Of a stretch of DNA of 64,000 bases, positions 13,001 through 25,830 are shown in pieces. The position numbers and the translations under genes are program-made. The notes below the pieces were generated by a model that saw nothing but the letters and a program-made list of their open reading frames with translations, had not been told where the DNA came from and ran no database searches. The DNA comes from Manihot esculenta (lineage: Eukaryota > Streptophyta > Magnoliopsida > Malpighiales > Euphorbiaceae), in assembly GCF_001659605.2 (NCBI RefSeq), contig NC_035162.2, forward strand, positions 4,421,248-4,485,247. The letters run 5' to 3'. The stretch's first letter is position 1. The number at the start of each line of letters is the position of its first letter.

Positions 13001-14284
13001 ATTTAGGCTGCTGCAGAGGCCTTGGGGAATCAAAGTACTTCAATGTCTGGCTCCCAGATTCTCCCTTGCTTACAGTTTTGACAGATAACCCACGAGCTTC
13101 TCTATAGATTGAGTCTTTGACAACGTCTCTGAGATCAGGCGATTGCTGGCGTGACCGAAAAGAAACATTTGGCTGGTACAAGGGGGAAGGTAAATCTCGA
13201 GCATGAGTTTCAGGGCCAATGGTTTGATTGAATGAACATGGTTCCAGCTGAGATGCTCTGTTGCATTCTAAAGATGAGAGACTAGATGAACATGAGGAAG
13301 ATGAAAACGAGGTTCTGGATGATTCTGTAGAGACTCGCTGTTTCTCTTTAATGGACTTCTTCTGGTTTTTTTCCTGCAATTATAAGTTAAATTTTGCTGT
13401 GATAATTTCCTCAACAATTTTGCTAAAAAAATCTCCATTAAGAATTGATTAAAGATAAGAATTCTCACTTTGGCCTTCTGAGATGTGCATGGGGGCTCTA
13501 TACTATGGTTGCCATTTTGACCTGAGAAAGTGGCAAAATGTCAATTCTGAACCGACAAGCTTAGAATGCATAATAGAGCAAGGGAGAAAAGGCAAAATCA
13601 GAAGCAATACACTGAAGTACTTCTAAATGCAGATCACTGGAAATTAATGATAATGTTGTGGCACAGCCCTCGGATAATAGAAGGCTTAAATATTGCGATA
13701 AGAGATCGAGTACTGAAAGGGAAAAATAAATTTTAAAAAGAAACCAAGAAAATGTAATGAATAGCTGGGGCTATAGCTTCCAACCTTTAGGTCAATGACT
13801 CATTGGTACGAAGCTGTTGATTAAAATTTTGAATTTAATATTTTCAGTTTGACGCTGAATCTAACAGAGTTAGAAATTTTTCAGGCTGCACTGCAGCACA
13901 GACGTGGTGGAAATGATATTCTTTGAAATGCTAATTAGCCGGAAAGTGAAGCATTCAAGCATTGCACAAAAAGTTGAAAATTTTTAGAAGCTATGGCCTG
14001 AGATTTTAATAGAAACAGCATTAATAGAAGAAAACTTAATTATGATCTAATTTATTGAGCCATACCAAAGAATCCACATTATTAATGATAGAGAGTAATT
14101 CAAGTTGCATTGGCAATAGAGAAGTACCTGGTGGAAGCCTCTTGTGGTTTTGGCCAGTGAGACGGCGTCCACCACCAAGGAAATGGTGGCGGTCAAAGAG
14201 TTGAAAAATTCCGTTCATACATCCAATATGCTTCTGCAGATCTGGGTTTTCATCTGATAAAGTATGGATGAATTTTGCAGACAT
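10029..14284 (-). CDS. LNG1-like: LONGIFOLIA / TON1-recruiting-motif (TRM1/2-type) protein, five exons
   Basis: Coding exons in reading order: 14284-14128, 13521-13469, 13373-11382, 11302-11152 and 10831-10029. All junctions are GT-AG and in phase, giving about 1,051 residues. Family members control longitudinal organ elongation and belong to the TRM proteins that link TON1/PP2A complexes to cortical microtubules. The N-terminus carries the LONGIFOLIA signature CMNGIFQLFDRHHFLGGGRR. Next comes a Ser-rich stretch with STESSRTSFSSSSCSSS, then the TRM motif LSNVVAKLMGLE near residue 310. The C-terminus is a DUF4378-type region ending in the TON1-binding-like LVLDVERLIFKDLISEVV. The middle is basic, Ser/Pro-rich and probably disordered. 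Arabidopsis LNG proteins are somewhat shorter (about 900 residues, from memory). A long leader lies between 14,285 and about 14,930, with CT-rich tracts. Whether it is LNG1 or LNG2 cannot be told. Confidence 0.93.
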
Positions 14285-14939
14285 CTTCTTTCTTCAATGG
14301 AGAAAGATATTTTCTAAGAAACTTCTTTAGCATCAAATTCTAACTCTCCTCTAAGGTTTCAACGTTCTTCTAAAACGCAGAAGACAATAAAGTAGAGCTC
14401 CTTAGAATCTTAGAAGATGCAACATCAATTATGCATTAAATATCTAAATGTGGTTGCTGCAGTAAGCGCATTCTACTTCTCTGGCAAATAACGACGGTAG
14501 CTTTAGGTTTCTCTCAGAAGGAAAGATAGAGGCTATAATTGTTATGGAGTTGTTCTTCTTCTAGGAATTCTTTTGTGGAGAGAATGAAGCAGGAGATTTA
14601 AAGATAAAAGGAAAGAAACAGAGAACCTCTCATCATTACTTGCAGAGGAGAAAGATAATTGTTTCTCGGGTTTCACATAGCAAGGCAAAAAACAATATCT
14701 TCTGCCAAAGCCAAGAAAAAAAAAAGAAGGAAAATGTGAAGGGACCCAGGCCAACAGCCTAACTGTTATCCAGTAGCCCCACTTTCTGAGGACTATGAAA
14801 TGAAAATGGTGCAGGGAAGTTCTGCAGACCCAAGAAGAGATGTTTTTTTGGATTTCCACAATAACAAAAGAATGCTTTGTCTTTTGGCTCTCTCCAGTAA
14901 ATTAGAAGGCAGCTAATAGAGGCTAGAGTATATAAGAAG

Positions 14940-17900
14940 GAGATCTGTATTGAAGAGAATGAGAAAATGGTGCCAAGTGCAAACCCTTTTTTTTATTTCT
15001 GTATTTACGTAAGAAGGGATGTGGGATGTGTGGGTCAAATCTGGCGCATGAGATGAGAGAGAGAGAGGCCTTTTTAAACCCTAAAAACAATGATAAAGAA
15101 TATAAAATAGTAGAGAGAAAAAGAGGAAGGTGTTTAGTGAATGTGTGGGACAGATGTGCTATGGTCATTTTCTTCCACTTTCATGTGGACAACATAATGG
15201 TGGGGTGGACCTCTGGACCTCTCTCTCTACATGAGCATGTGGAGTTTGTCAGGAATTGGAAGAAAGTATAACAAAGTGGATTTTAATGTACTGGAAAGCC
15301 TCCATTTCTCCAATGCTCTTTTTTTCAACAATTCCTTACTCTACTCTTCAACTTTGCCAATTTATCATTTTTCTTTCTGCCACACCAACTAGATTCCCAC
15401 TCTTTCTCAGTTCTCACCTTTGACCTCAAAATAGCAAGTTTGGATTAGATGGTGTTAATGGGTTTGTTTTAACAATCAATCTATTCAAATTTTATGCATT
15501 ATCCCAGCTTAATTAGATGAATAATCTTGCAGAGTCCTTTTCAACTATTCCATCGATTGTTTATGTGAGTTTTTAGGCACTGCAACTGTTACTTGCTTTC
15601 ACTTTTTAACTATGCCAACCAGCTTGGCAATTGGCAGCAACCCAGAGATGCACCTTTATGAGAAAAGCTCGACTACCCTTTATTTTTTAATTAAACAAAA
15701 GAAGTAATTAAATCTCAATTAATCCTGAAAAAAAAGACATAGTTTTGCAAGAGAAAGAAAGCTTGAACACCCTTTGTGGTCTTAGTACTTGTCAAATTAA
15801 TACCAGCAGGTAAGCTTCTGCCAGGGCAAGGCAGCATTGGCTATAGGTGCCTTAAAACTCGTACAGCGTATGAAACCAGAAGTGTGGTCCTGGTCCTAAG
15901 TGTTTGGATGCTGGGGGTTTAAATATATGAGGAGAATTAGATTCCAAGGCCATGGACCAGAGGAGAGCCTCTTTGAAGATGTCATTATTTCGGCTTTATC
16001 ACAGTAACATGGGACTGTGCACTGTTCCTTGATAGGCTGCTTCAGTTGTCATATGGTACTTTGCATTTGCTACTTGGGTAATTCAAGACCTCATTGGTTG
16101 GACTTCCTTCTGTTTTCTTCTACATCTACACATATCAATATTGAAAAATTCTTCATAAATATTAAACTACTGATATATTTTTATAAATAAAACTCATCGT
16201 AGTTTTATTTAGAAAATATGAATTTAATATTATTGTGGATTATTTATAAACTAATATTATTGTGGTACTGTGATGAAGTGATTACTTGTTGAAATTTAAT
16301 TTAATAAGAAAAAAAAGGAGATTCGGCTTAATCAATCATTTATTTAGTACTTTACTACAAATGATTTCTGAACTAATTGTCTGATAAGAAAATTTGTAAA
16401 CCTAGTATTAGGTTTTGTTGTTTTTATCTTAAACAAGGTACAATCATTATACAGAGTCCTTATTGATTTGATCCATCAGAAGAAAATTTAAAAAAAAAAA
16501 AAAGAATCTTTCTATATGAGATTAGATCCTCCAACGTCCTGCTCATGAGTCCCATCATATCACCATATTGCGAAAACAAATGGGATTCATCATTTCGTGT
16601 TATTTATTTATTTTATTCTTAGATAATTAGACACCTTGTTATTAACTCAAATCGTACACAAGAGACATACCCATGACGAGAAATTATGTAAACTCAAATC
16701 TTATATTTAAATAAAAATAAAAATAAAATGTTGAATTTAAAAATTTAAATTAATTAAATAAGTGAATTACGAATAATTTATATTAGAAAAATATGTACGA
16801 GAAGAGTAATGATAATACTACTAAAAGAAGACGTGGTCCTCCTTTTTATCAACCAAAATATGGTAAATAATCTTCTCCATTTTGTGCAAAAGATGATTAA
16901 AATTCTCTTGTATGGCCATTTGTGGTCCTCTTTCTTTCCTCTGTGTATATATATATATTATCTGTCTTCAAGTGGTAAAAGTGTTAAAATTGGCATTTAT
17001 TAATGTCAACTTCATCAACCCCAAGTTGGGATTTGATTTTATTATTTTTGTTAAGTTATGATATGATTTTCTTTTTCTATTTTAGTATTTAAGAAATTAT
17101 TGTTGTGATTTCATAATTTGGTTATAGTATAATTTTTTTTTTATAAAAAAAACATATTAAAAATTAGGAAAGCATGTCACGTGTTTTAGTTTTACATGTT
17201 AGTCATAAAAAATATTTTTTTATAATAATTAATTTCAAGAAATGGAGCCTATAAATGAGTTGGAGAGGTAGGCATATAGGTAGGCATGCACATGGAACTT
17301 AGAAAACTTAGAATTTAATTAATGATATATGCAAAAAGTAAAATAAAATTAATTATTGAACATTTTTTAATTGAAGCAACTGCATGAGAAATTAAAATAT
17401 TAGATATTTCTCTTTTCTATTAATTCAATTATTCAATATATAAACAAAAAAATAATTTACAATAGATGAGCATGAGAATTAGGTCAGAATACTTTGTGCG
17501 GATATAGAATTGCATGAGCTGTGAAACGCCTGGTTGAAGTAATGAATTCTTAGCAAATAATACAACCCCAGATTCGTCTTTATTAGGAACGCTTTTAAGA
17601 CCATAAGATTTTTTTTTTTTTTTTTAAGAAATACTTGCCTAAGTCGTCGGATGCATTGTTTGCTTTGAGTTTCGATTATATTAAAAACTGATTCAATTAA
17701 ATTTTAAATCAAAATCGGTTAATGGTTTACAAATCAAATATGAATTAAATTAGATTGAAATTAGCAATCTGATTCAAGAATCTCACAAAATCGCGGATTT
17801 CACCTCCAAATCGGGCTAGACCCTATCCTTAGGGGACATTAGGTGGGAAGGATCTTCTTCAAGAACTATATATAAGACGGAAGTGGACTTCTCACAAAAT

Positions 17901-18990
17901 TATGATAATTTTTAAGAGATATCTAAATTATTTAAAAATGAAATTAAGATTATTTTAAATCTCAATCAATAAGTAGCAAGAATTTTATGAAATATCTTGT
18001 ATATTTAAATAGTTGGAATACAGTCGGAATCAAAATTCATTTAGCAAATTAAGAAAAAAATACACACATTAAAGAAAGACATGGGAGGATAAGATAGGCA
18101 GAGGAGTGATTGCGATGGTTAAATGGAAAGGATTTGAAAAGAGGGTTGGGGTGCAAAACCACATGCATAAAGTGAAGGCATCACATGATATGAGGGATAA
18201 TTATCCTAATACTAACTTCCAACAAACTATTTCTTCACTAGCCCACCATTATTGCCACATGATGTCTTCCACTCATCAAACCCACCATTTCTTCCTTTTT
18301 ATTTTTATTTTTCTTGTGGATTTTCTCCAACTCAATATCTAATCTAATCAAAACAACCAACTTAAGTTCCTATTCACATTCCACTGTGTTTCCTAAAGCA
18401 CCCCATGATTGTGTGACCATTAAACAAGGAATAGTTGCATTTGCTGTGTGAGATTCACATTCAAATGGAAGATTAATTTAATTGATATGATTCTTATGAT
18501 TTAAAAGGGAACATGGGAATTAATGAGGGTGGCTCAATGCCCAAGTATGAGAAAATCTTGTAGCAAACTTTGAGGAAAGTGGACCAACCGTATCATCAAT
18601 TGCATACAATAATTAAATAATAATCAAATTAATTAGTAAGTGTCACGCGTCTTAAGAAGCACTTTTGCTGCTAAAGAATTTGAATATTTTGTTGCTGAAT
18701 TAATTTCATTGACAATCCCATAACACACAAACATGCAATGAAATTGCCAGTTCATTACAATCATAATCTATCCATATTGCACATGACCAGTTGGGGGTGT
18801 GGACTTTGTTAGATTAAGTTCAAAATAAAACCAAAATTCAAATCAAGTTGATCAGATTACGAGTTTAAAATTCATCTCCTTCTTTGCAAAAATTCAAATA
18901 TTTTTACCCAGAAGGCAACAGTATCAATTATATATCAATTAATGGAAATGGATAAGAAAGGCTTCCAAATGGTGATGAAATGTAATATGA
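14940..18990. other. LONGIFOLIA upstream region and gene-free spacer
   Basis: No gene could be supported. The part next to LONGIFOLIA (to about 15,300) is CT/GA-rich and includes AAACCCTAA at 15,076, a telo-box-like motif seen in plant promoters. Some stretches (about 15,780-16,090 and 18,100-18,560) are less AT-rich than their surroundings and could be conserved regulatory sequence or relics. Confidence 0.4.
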
Positions 18991-18996
18991 GTAGGG

Positions 18997-19347
18997 CTAA
19001 GCATTACAGTTACATGTCCCTATAATAATCATATGTATCTCCGAGGTGTCATAACAAGATGGAGAAGGGGACAAAGCAGTACCATACCTTATTGAAAATG
19101 GGAACCATTGAATGTGATAGCTATATTGTCTCTTATTGCATGACAGTAACAAACTGTACAACATTTCTTGTGGAGTAAGATCATGAGGAATGGGCTTTTC
19201 TGGGTCTTCAAAACTCTGTAGAGTCAGTACCAAATCTCTGTGCATTACAACAATATGACATACAGGCACCCCCAAAATGTAGTCAGCAACTTTTATCTCA
19301 TTTTTGGATTGCCCAATGGCCTTCGTTGAATTTTTGCAGGCTTTCAT
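18997..19347 (-). CDS. Unrecognised 116-codon frame, possible gene fragment
   Basis: An ATG at 19,347 opens 116 codons with balanced amino-acid composition (for example KVADYILGVPVCHIVVMHRD and SFEDPEKPIPHDLTPQEML), unlike the low-complexity translations of the flanking AT-rich DNA. The last third reads less like protein and a possible donor (GGTATGG) occurs near 19,082, so the coding-like part may end there. I do not recognise the family. It could be an exon of a decayed gene, perhaps together with the fragment at 19,797-20,059 on the same strand. Confidence 0.25.
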   Translation of the reverse strand: MKACKNSTKAIGQSKNEIKVADYILGVPVCHIVVMHRDLVLTLQSFEDPEKPIPHDLTPQEMLYSLLLSCNKRQYSYHIQWFPFSIRYGTALSPSPSCYDTSEIHMIIIGTCNCNA

Positions 19348-19796
19348 TTGTTAGTATCACTACCTGCCTTATCTCCATGCGACAATGTCCAATAATTCCT
19401 AACTTTGATCCAGATAAGTTAAATCATAACTGTACCATACATTAATAACATTTTTACAAGAATTCATTTGAATAATAAATCGGGTGAAATAACATTTTTA
19501 TTAAGCAAAATGTTCAATTTCATTTATATACTGTTAATATATTTTTTTTCTTTATTTTATAAATTTTTTTAAAAAAAATTAATTTAATTTAAAAAATTAA
19601 GAAGCTAATTTTCTTTATTTTTTAATTAAATTGCTTTTAAATTAAAATCTTTTGAATTAGTTTTAAAAAACAATTAAAATGAAATCAGATGAATAATTAT
19701 AATAAATACAGAGATGAAGTGATTAAGCAGCCGGTAGTTTTCAATTTCTCTTCACAAGTTTGATAGCCCTTTTCCCTTCGTTTCAAATGTTAGCTT

Positions 19797-20059
19797 TTAC
19801 TTGTTTTCGGATCCATCCTCGAGCTCTTGTGATCTTACCATCCTAAGCATCGTCAAATCAACTGCGATGATTCTTGCATTTTGCATCAATTCGTTTACAT
19901 TAAGCAAGTTTCCAAAGTCATCGAGAGGACATTACCATCAACAACCCCCAATCCCACCTTCATATTTTGAGATATCAATTTGTCCATGGACCTACCCCAG
20001 TGTTCTTCCAATATTGTCATGTCAATTATGAGCTCATTGTATTGTCCATTACCCTCCAT
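19797..20059 (-). pseudogene. Unrecognised coding-like fragment with a single frameshift
   Basis: An ATG at 20,059, preceded at once by an in-frame TGA, begins MEGNGQYNELIIDMTILEEH and runs to a GVVDGNV stretch near 19,935. A change of one frame there restores a second good stretch, containing NVNELMQNARIIAVDLTML, that ends at a TAA at 19,797-19,799. The two halves look like one protein of about 86 residues split by a one-base indel. I do not recognise the family; no signal peptide or membrane segment is evident. It could be a retained exon of a dead gene. Confidence 0.3.
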
Positions 20060-21252
20060 TCATTTTCGGTAGCCTAACTATAAAACAAATAATCTTAGTA
20101 CTATAATTGCCACTTGCATCATGACATTGTTTGTTTTCTTCCACATGGGTGTCCTTTGGGCATATGTGAATGCATCTACTTCTACTTTTTCTTATGGACA
20201 ACAACTGTTATGACTTTGTGCTTCGTTCCTTCCTATGAATTATTGGGAAGAAGATGACACTGCCCTTCTGTTTACCCTTGGATTTAAGAGTATCAAAACA
20301 TTGGTTATATATCCTTGGGAAGAACAAGTTTCATTCTCTTTTCCTTTTCAAATCCCTGCCTTTTGGAAAATAGTTGCAAGGTAATCCAAGCAAAGCAAGA
20401 GGAAGGAAATCCAAACCTCATCTCTCTGAAATTAGTATCGTTGAAGCTTGTGCCTACATTCTACTTTACTGTTCTCGTACTGCAGTGTACCCTACATAGG
20501 AAAAAAAAAATGCCAAATTACGATCAATACTGACAGCTTCCTTGAAGCACGCACCATCCTGTAACCTGGGCATGCTCCCACATGGAAACTTCAATCAACA
20601 TCATCACCACAAAAGGGCAACGGCAATGCACATGCCAGAGGCTGGAGCTCCACAAACTTCACATAATTCAACAGAATGTCAATAATATCATCCACTGATA
20701 CCATAATGAGATTAATCACATCATTGCCATTAATCATTATGCTTTATAAACAATGAAAAATACTTCGTAAATATCCCAGAACCAAAGTATGGTAGAGCAG
20801 CAAGTTTCTGTACATTGCAACATGAAAAATATCTATAGGCAAGTGAAATCATGACAGACAGTCAATACATTCCTTGTTACGCCAAATCCCTTCTAAATGT
20901 GCTCTGCATGGAAAAATGCTAATTTCATGTACAAAATCAAAATATGATATCTCTTCAGAAAGCATTGCTTGGTCCGATCAATTGGAGACTCCATGAATGT
21001 GCCTTCTACTCTCTAGGGGGAAAAAAGTATCAGTAGTGATGATCCAGTAATAAGAACTTGAGAAGGGTCAATTCTCCACATTCTCAATGATCTAATTCTC
21101 AATTCCAATTCCAATATCCAGTTTAACGTCAATTTTTGTCTATCCAGTAGTAACCCACTGACTCTATTTGAAGTGTTGATGGGGAGCTGGTCTTATGTCA
21201 AATTTAACTAGCAAAATCACATCCAAAATTAACTTAAAGAGAGAAATTACAA

Positions 21253-23316
21253 TCAACTCATGGATGAGAACGGAGACAATGTGCTCGTAACCTGGAGGTA
21301 GAAACCCCAACATGCACTTCTTTCAGTGATTGGTTTTTGACCAAATGGATATTGCTCTATAAACTTCTGTACATCATCAGCTTCAGCTAGTCCTTCCAAA
21401 TACACTCTAAGATCACCTCTATCACCTGATAAGGATTGGATTCAATTGTTAACTGTTCGGATCTTCTTAAAAATAATAAAGTATAATACCTAATAATTTA
21501 GATTCTAGAGCACCAAAAATATCATAAATTAACATGCATGACATATTGCATATTTTAATTTTGCTATTACATTGTTCTTTAAGCTGAAAACAGCTATGGC
21601 TAGGATAAGAACTACCAGGGTCTAGCAGGTTGAGAGTTGTGGATGGCACTAGAGATAATCAACATTATGAGCAACATTTGGGTACCCAAAAAAAATTGTC
21701 TTACCTAAAGCATTATCCTTGCTGTCCTGACACTGGTAAGGATAAGGGAATATTGCAGTATACGCCTAGAAATGAACATGAAGTAAAAGTAGTAATAATA
21801 TTAAAACAACGATGTCGATAGTGGTTTACCAAGAAGATAATAAAAGAAACACACAGGAGTAGACCATAATTAGAAAAATAAGGATTACAAAAGCTTACCG
21901 GGTTAAGCAATGCTTTATAAGGTGAATCATCTAATAACAACGTATTTGATTCATTATAAAATCTCTTCTCCCAAGGAAGTTCAGGATCATGTTTTTCCCA
22001 AATTCTCCTCAGTTCCTTAAAAACCAACTTTTTGTGCTTGTTTTCAAGGGTATTGAATTTTGTCATAGTACAGTGAGACAGATCCTGCAAAAACACTATT
22101 ATTTATAAGAAACTGGAACAACTATCCAATGTTTATTTCCATTTCCATGGCAAAAAATTGCAACTAGAAAATATTCAAACCAACTGATGAAAGGAATTAT
22201 TTCCACACCAATGGTCAAGAAATTTAGACATCTTATGTTTAGTCAACGCAATCTGGAGGCAATCAGTACCATGGCTGAATGCCATTGGATACTATACACT
22301 GATGGAGCTTTTCTATGCAGCAGCTTAAAGAACAATGTGGTGAAATACAACTGGTAAGACACATTTCTTGAGAACAAAAAGAGGATATTGGCAACACAGA
22401 AACCAAAAGGAGGAGGTGAAATAAATATCTATGCCAGCAATATATATATGTTTTGTCCAACAAACTGTAAATGCAAAGACTAAGAAAATTGAAGTGCATG
22501 CAAATGTATTTACCCAACAAAACATTAACTTGTGCTTCATATCTCCAATCAAACGGTCAATGATGTCATCCACATTCTTTCTGAAAAACATTTAAAACAT
22601 TTTGCATCTGATTATTATATATATTAAAAAGGTCGCTAACATATTGACAGCAAAAAGGGATGTTTCTTTTAAAACCACAATTAACTGAAATACCAACGTT
22701 AACAAGAGAAAGGCAAAGAAGTAAAGAAGAGTACTTCATTCTTGAAGACCAAATGGCCACTTCAAATCTCTCAAAGCAGAAGTTTAGAAAATCAAGACAA
22801 AAGGGTCTCCTAAAAACTGATACAAGAAAGCAAAACATTAGATTTAACTAACAGAAGGAAAAAAAATATTAATTATTTAAATGATGTTTAGACTCAATTC
22901 TTACTTGATTGTCTTCTAATTCTTATGTCTGGTTTATAATTCTTTGGAGGAGAAGAAACAATATCTACAAGCAAGCCATTCAAATCAAGAACTAGAAGTT
23001 TTTTCTTCAAAAGTGTAGCTGGTGATCTTGTTGATAAAGAAGCCAAAATTTCTGAAAGAACATTCCCTTTGTCATTAATAACAAGTGAATTATGTGTTCT
23101 AGTTTCACCTACATCTGATAAAAGAATTGCCTCATCATTTCTTTTATCCAATAAACAAAGAGTTGACGGCTCATTTAACTCATCAGTATGCAGCTGGCTC
23201 CCTTCCTCAGCCTGATTATCGACCGAACTACTAGTATCTTGCACATCGTGTTCCCTAAAACTTGGTTGTTTTTTGTGCTCACAACTGACTATTGAAGGAT
23301 TATTGGTTGTTTCCAT
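21253..23316 (-). CDS. FCP1/NLI-interacting-factor-like HAD protein with divergent catalytic motif
   Basis: Coding exons in order: 23316-22905, 22816-22735, 22580-22514, 22084-21899, 21765-21705 and 21425-21253. The phases close, giving about 326 residues. The first 105 residues are polar and probably disordered. Then comes motif I, KLLVLDLNGLLVDI (D111, N113), then FRRPFCLDFLNFCFERF, the motif-II region VAIWSSRMKKNVDDIIDRL, and motif III LLLDDSPYKALLNP (D239, D240). It ends with YLEGLAEADDVQKFIEQYPF. FCP1/SCP phosphatases use DxDx(T/V) to dephosphorylate RNA polymerase II CTD or other phosphoproteins; here the second aspartate is asparagine. Related plant HAD proteins share DLNGLL, so this is a family trait and activity is uncertain. 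The exact 3' end is unsure: a GTTACG donor-like site near 21,291 could lead to another C-terminus. A 5'-UTR exon lies about 2.3 kb upstream. Confidence 0.85.
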
Positions 23317-23365
23317 GTCAGTGTTCAAGATTACAAAAACTTTGGAAGAGGCAGTTTGATTCCAC

Positions 23366-25830
23366 TAACAAGGAAACTTTTATTTCCTGTAGCTGAATGA
23401 GATACTTGAAATCCTTGATATTTTCAACCAGGCAGTTGTTTTCTGCTATTTTATTGACCATATCAGTCTCCCATGTTCTATATCGTGTGTGTCGTTACCC
23501 TTGTCAAATTGAATCCTGCAAGTTTGGAATAAAGACTAAGAAATGGCTTTCAAGTTTCAAATATATTAAAGTAAATATCATACAAAGTCACACACAAATA
23601 AATAAACACATAGCACATTACAAATTAGGATAGCAATATCAAATATGATGCAAAAATGATGAGTGAAAACTGAGCATGAGATAACATTAATGTGTACCTA
23701 AAAGTTGAAGGATATGACCATTTTAGGAGCAAGTTAACCATTGAAAACTTTGGTCAAACTTAAATTGTCAGCCACACAAGCAATATCCTAATCTTGTTTA
23801 TCTTCCTCAACCCATGAAAAATCCATGTGCAGGTTCTCATGCTCATCCTCTTAACTTCTTTCATTATTAATCAAGATTCATTCAAAATTCAACTGAACTC
23901 AATTGTCTTGATATAGATAACTAGATTATTCTATTAACGGCCAAATTCTTTGATTTACTGAAAATTTTTTAACCATTTTAAATATTTTGTTATATAACTC
24001 TTCTCTTCTTTGCTCCTGTTACTTCAATCCACAATTACTCTTGTTGTCCCATATTGATTTGGGATAAGGATTTAGTGCTAAATATAAGGAGTTGGGCTAT
24101 CAAAGGCCGTCCCTGCTTCAACTGTGAGGCACTGGCAAATGTTTAATTTCACGTTCTAGAAGTCCATTATTGGGCATTTTAGTGGAGTATAGTCCCATAT
24201 TGATTTGGGATAAGGATTTAAGCTAAATATAAGAAATTGGGCAATCCCACCCCCCCCCCCCCCCGTGACAATAAGTCTTTACAGAACATATCCAAACCAG
24301 CTCAAAAAGTCCTCAATCAACTTACCCTTTCTGTATACACTCATTGCTGCTCCAACACTGTTACTCGTCTATAGTCATCTTAATATTCTTACTTTGAATA
24401 CACTCAATTTATGCACATAATAGGGTCACCACTCACCATCTAGAAATCATAACCACAAAACACATTGATCCTGATCACTACTTTACAGGATTCATCTTCT
24501 GCCTAACAGAAATTTCTTGAAAGGCATAGCTTACCAGTGGCAGTCTTACACATTCAATCGTATTATAAATTCTACAATTCATGAACAAAAAGCAAAAGGA
24601 CACCAAAGAAAATGAAAAGAGAATTAATAGTAGATACTTTCTAGAACACGAAGAAGATGTTTCAGTCTTGTAATAAATCGTATTATGTACATTACAAGAA
24701 CAGTACCCAGTAGAGAAAACAAAACCAAAATAAAATCACTCGCAAGTCGCAACCCCCGCTTCAAACGTTAATTGATTAAACGAGCTTATAGTGCCTAACA
24801 ACCAGTCACATTAAAGACTCGATGAATGTCAGCTATTCAATTATCAGTGGAAAGGCCAAGAAAAGGAAAATTAAGTATCAATGCTTTTTTTTAATTAACT
24901 AGGACAAATCCAGCAATATTACAAGTTAAAGGAAGTTCAAGAAGATAATGAAAAGCAAGATTCAGCAAAGAGATGGATTTATCGTGTCAAACAAAATACT
25001 GAAGCGGCACAGCAGTGCAAGGCATTAAAAAAACAGCATGAAGGTCGAAAGTAGAATAGAGAAACAAGTTTAACCTCGAGTTTGACATGCACAGTCAAAA
25101 ACGCAAATTTATATCCATAGAGCTAACCCCGATAAAGGAGATACAAAGCCTGCCTTAAATAATTCAATACATAAGCTAGAAACATCACAATTAAATGAAA
25201 GTTACAAACAAAAAGGGCGAATGAAACAGATTGCTAGTACTGAACGTAATGTTATTGCTATGATTAAAAAAAAAGTTAAAATGATTAAGCATGAGCATTA
25301 ATAAGCTTCAAACTTGCAACAATACATGAATCCAGAATTTTCCATCCCGTAGATTTCCGGATTCAAATTTAACAAAGGAAATAAACGAATCCCACGAATC
25401 GAAAAACAAGAAAGAACCATATTAAATGGTAATCAGAAACATTCAACAGAAAACAAATAAGAACAGTTATCACAAAAAATTGCAAAAGGAAAACGGATGG
25501 AAAAGTAAATTCCATTCTATAGGCTTTAATACAAATGTGTACGACACAAAAAGGTACAACTTCCCTTATCCTAAGCACTCAAACACTATCCATTATCTCG
25601 AAAGGAGACAGACAGAGAGAGGTAGAGTTGCTACCTTTGGAGACTCGATGTCGTTTGAGTGATGGTGACGTTTGGAGGTGAGTAGACGACGGAAGAGCAC
25701 TCGACTTTTGAGAGAACGTGATTGCGGAGGAAGTAACCGAAACAGAGGAAGCAAAAGGAACCTGACGCATTGATTAATTTCTGATAGTGTTTGGTCTGGT
25801 TCCGAGTGGGACCAAAAATGGGCCACTGTG
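23366..25830 (-). promoter_or_regulatory. 5' leader of the FCP1-like gene with a ~2.3-kb UTR intron
   Basis: A GC-richer segment about 25,635-25,830 ends on the minus strand with AAAG/GTAGC, a donor at 25,634-25,633. Acceptors precede the main coding exon near 23,377 (CTACAG) and 23,366 (TTGTTAG). The first exon contains an upstream ATG at 25,770 whose frame, rich in Ser/Thr and basic residues, does not join the main frame with either acceptor. It would act as an upstream ORF. The intron carries the repeat described at 24,046-24,264. Confidence 0.45.
24046..24264. repeat. Direct-repeat pair plus poly-C run, LTR/TRIM-like debris
   Basis: GTCCCATATTGATTTGGGAT occurs at 24,046 and again at 24,192. 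In each copy it is followed by AAGGATTTA, AAATATAAG and a TTGGGC box, so about 55 bases are repeated 146 bases apart. Such GTCCCA...TTGGG modules are common in plant LTR and TRIM elements. The second copy ends in a 15-base C run (24,250-24,264). It lies in the 5'-UTR intron of the FCP1-like gene. Confidence 0.55.

Noticed and set aside
22566..22838. Separate small genes suggested by overlapping minus-strand frames at 22,263-22,838
   Set aside because: Their conserved parts are two short exons of the FCP1-like gene read through into introns.
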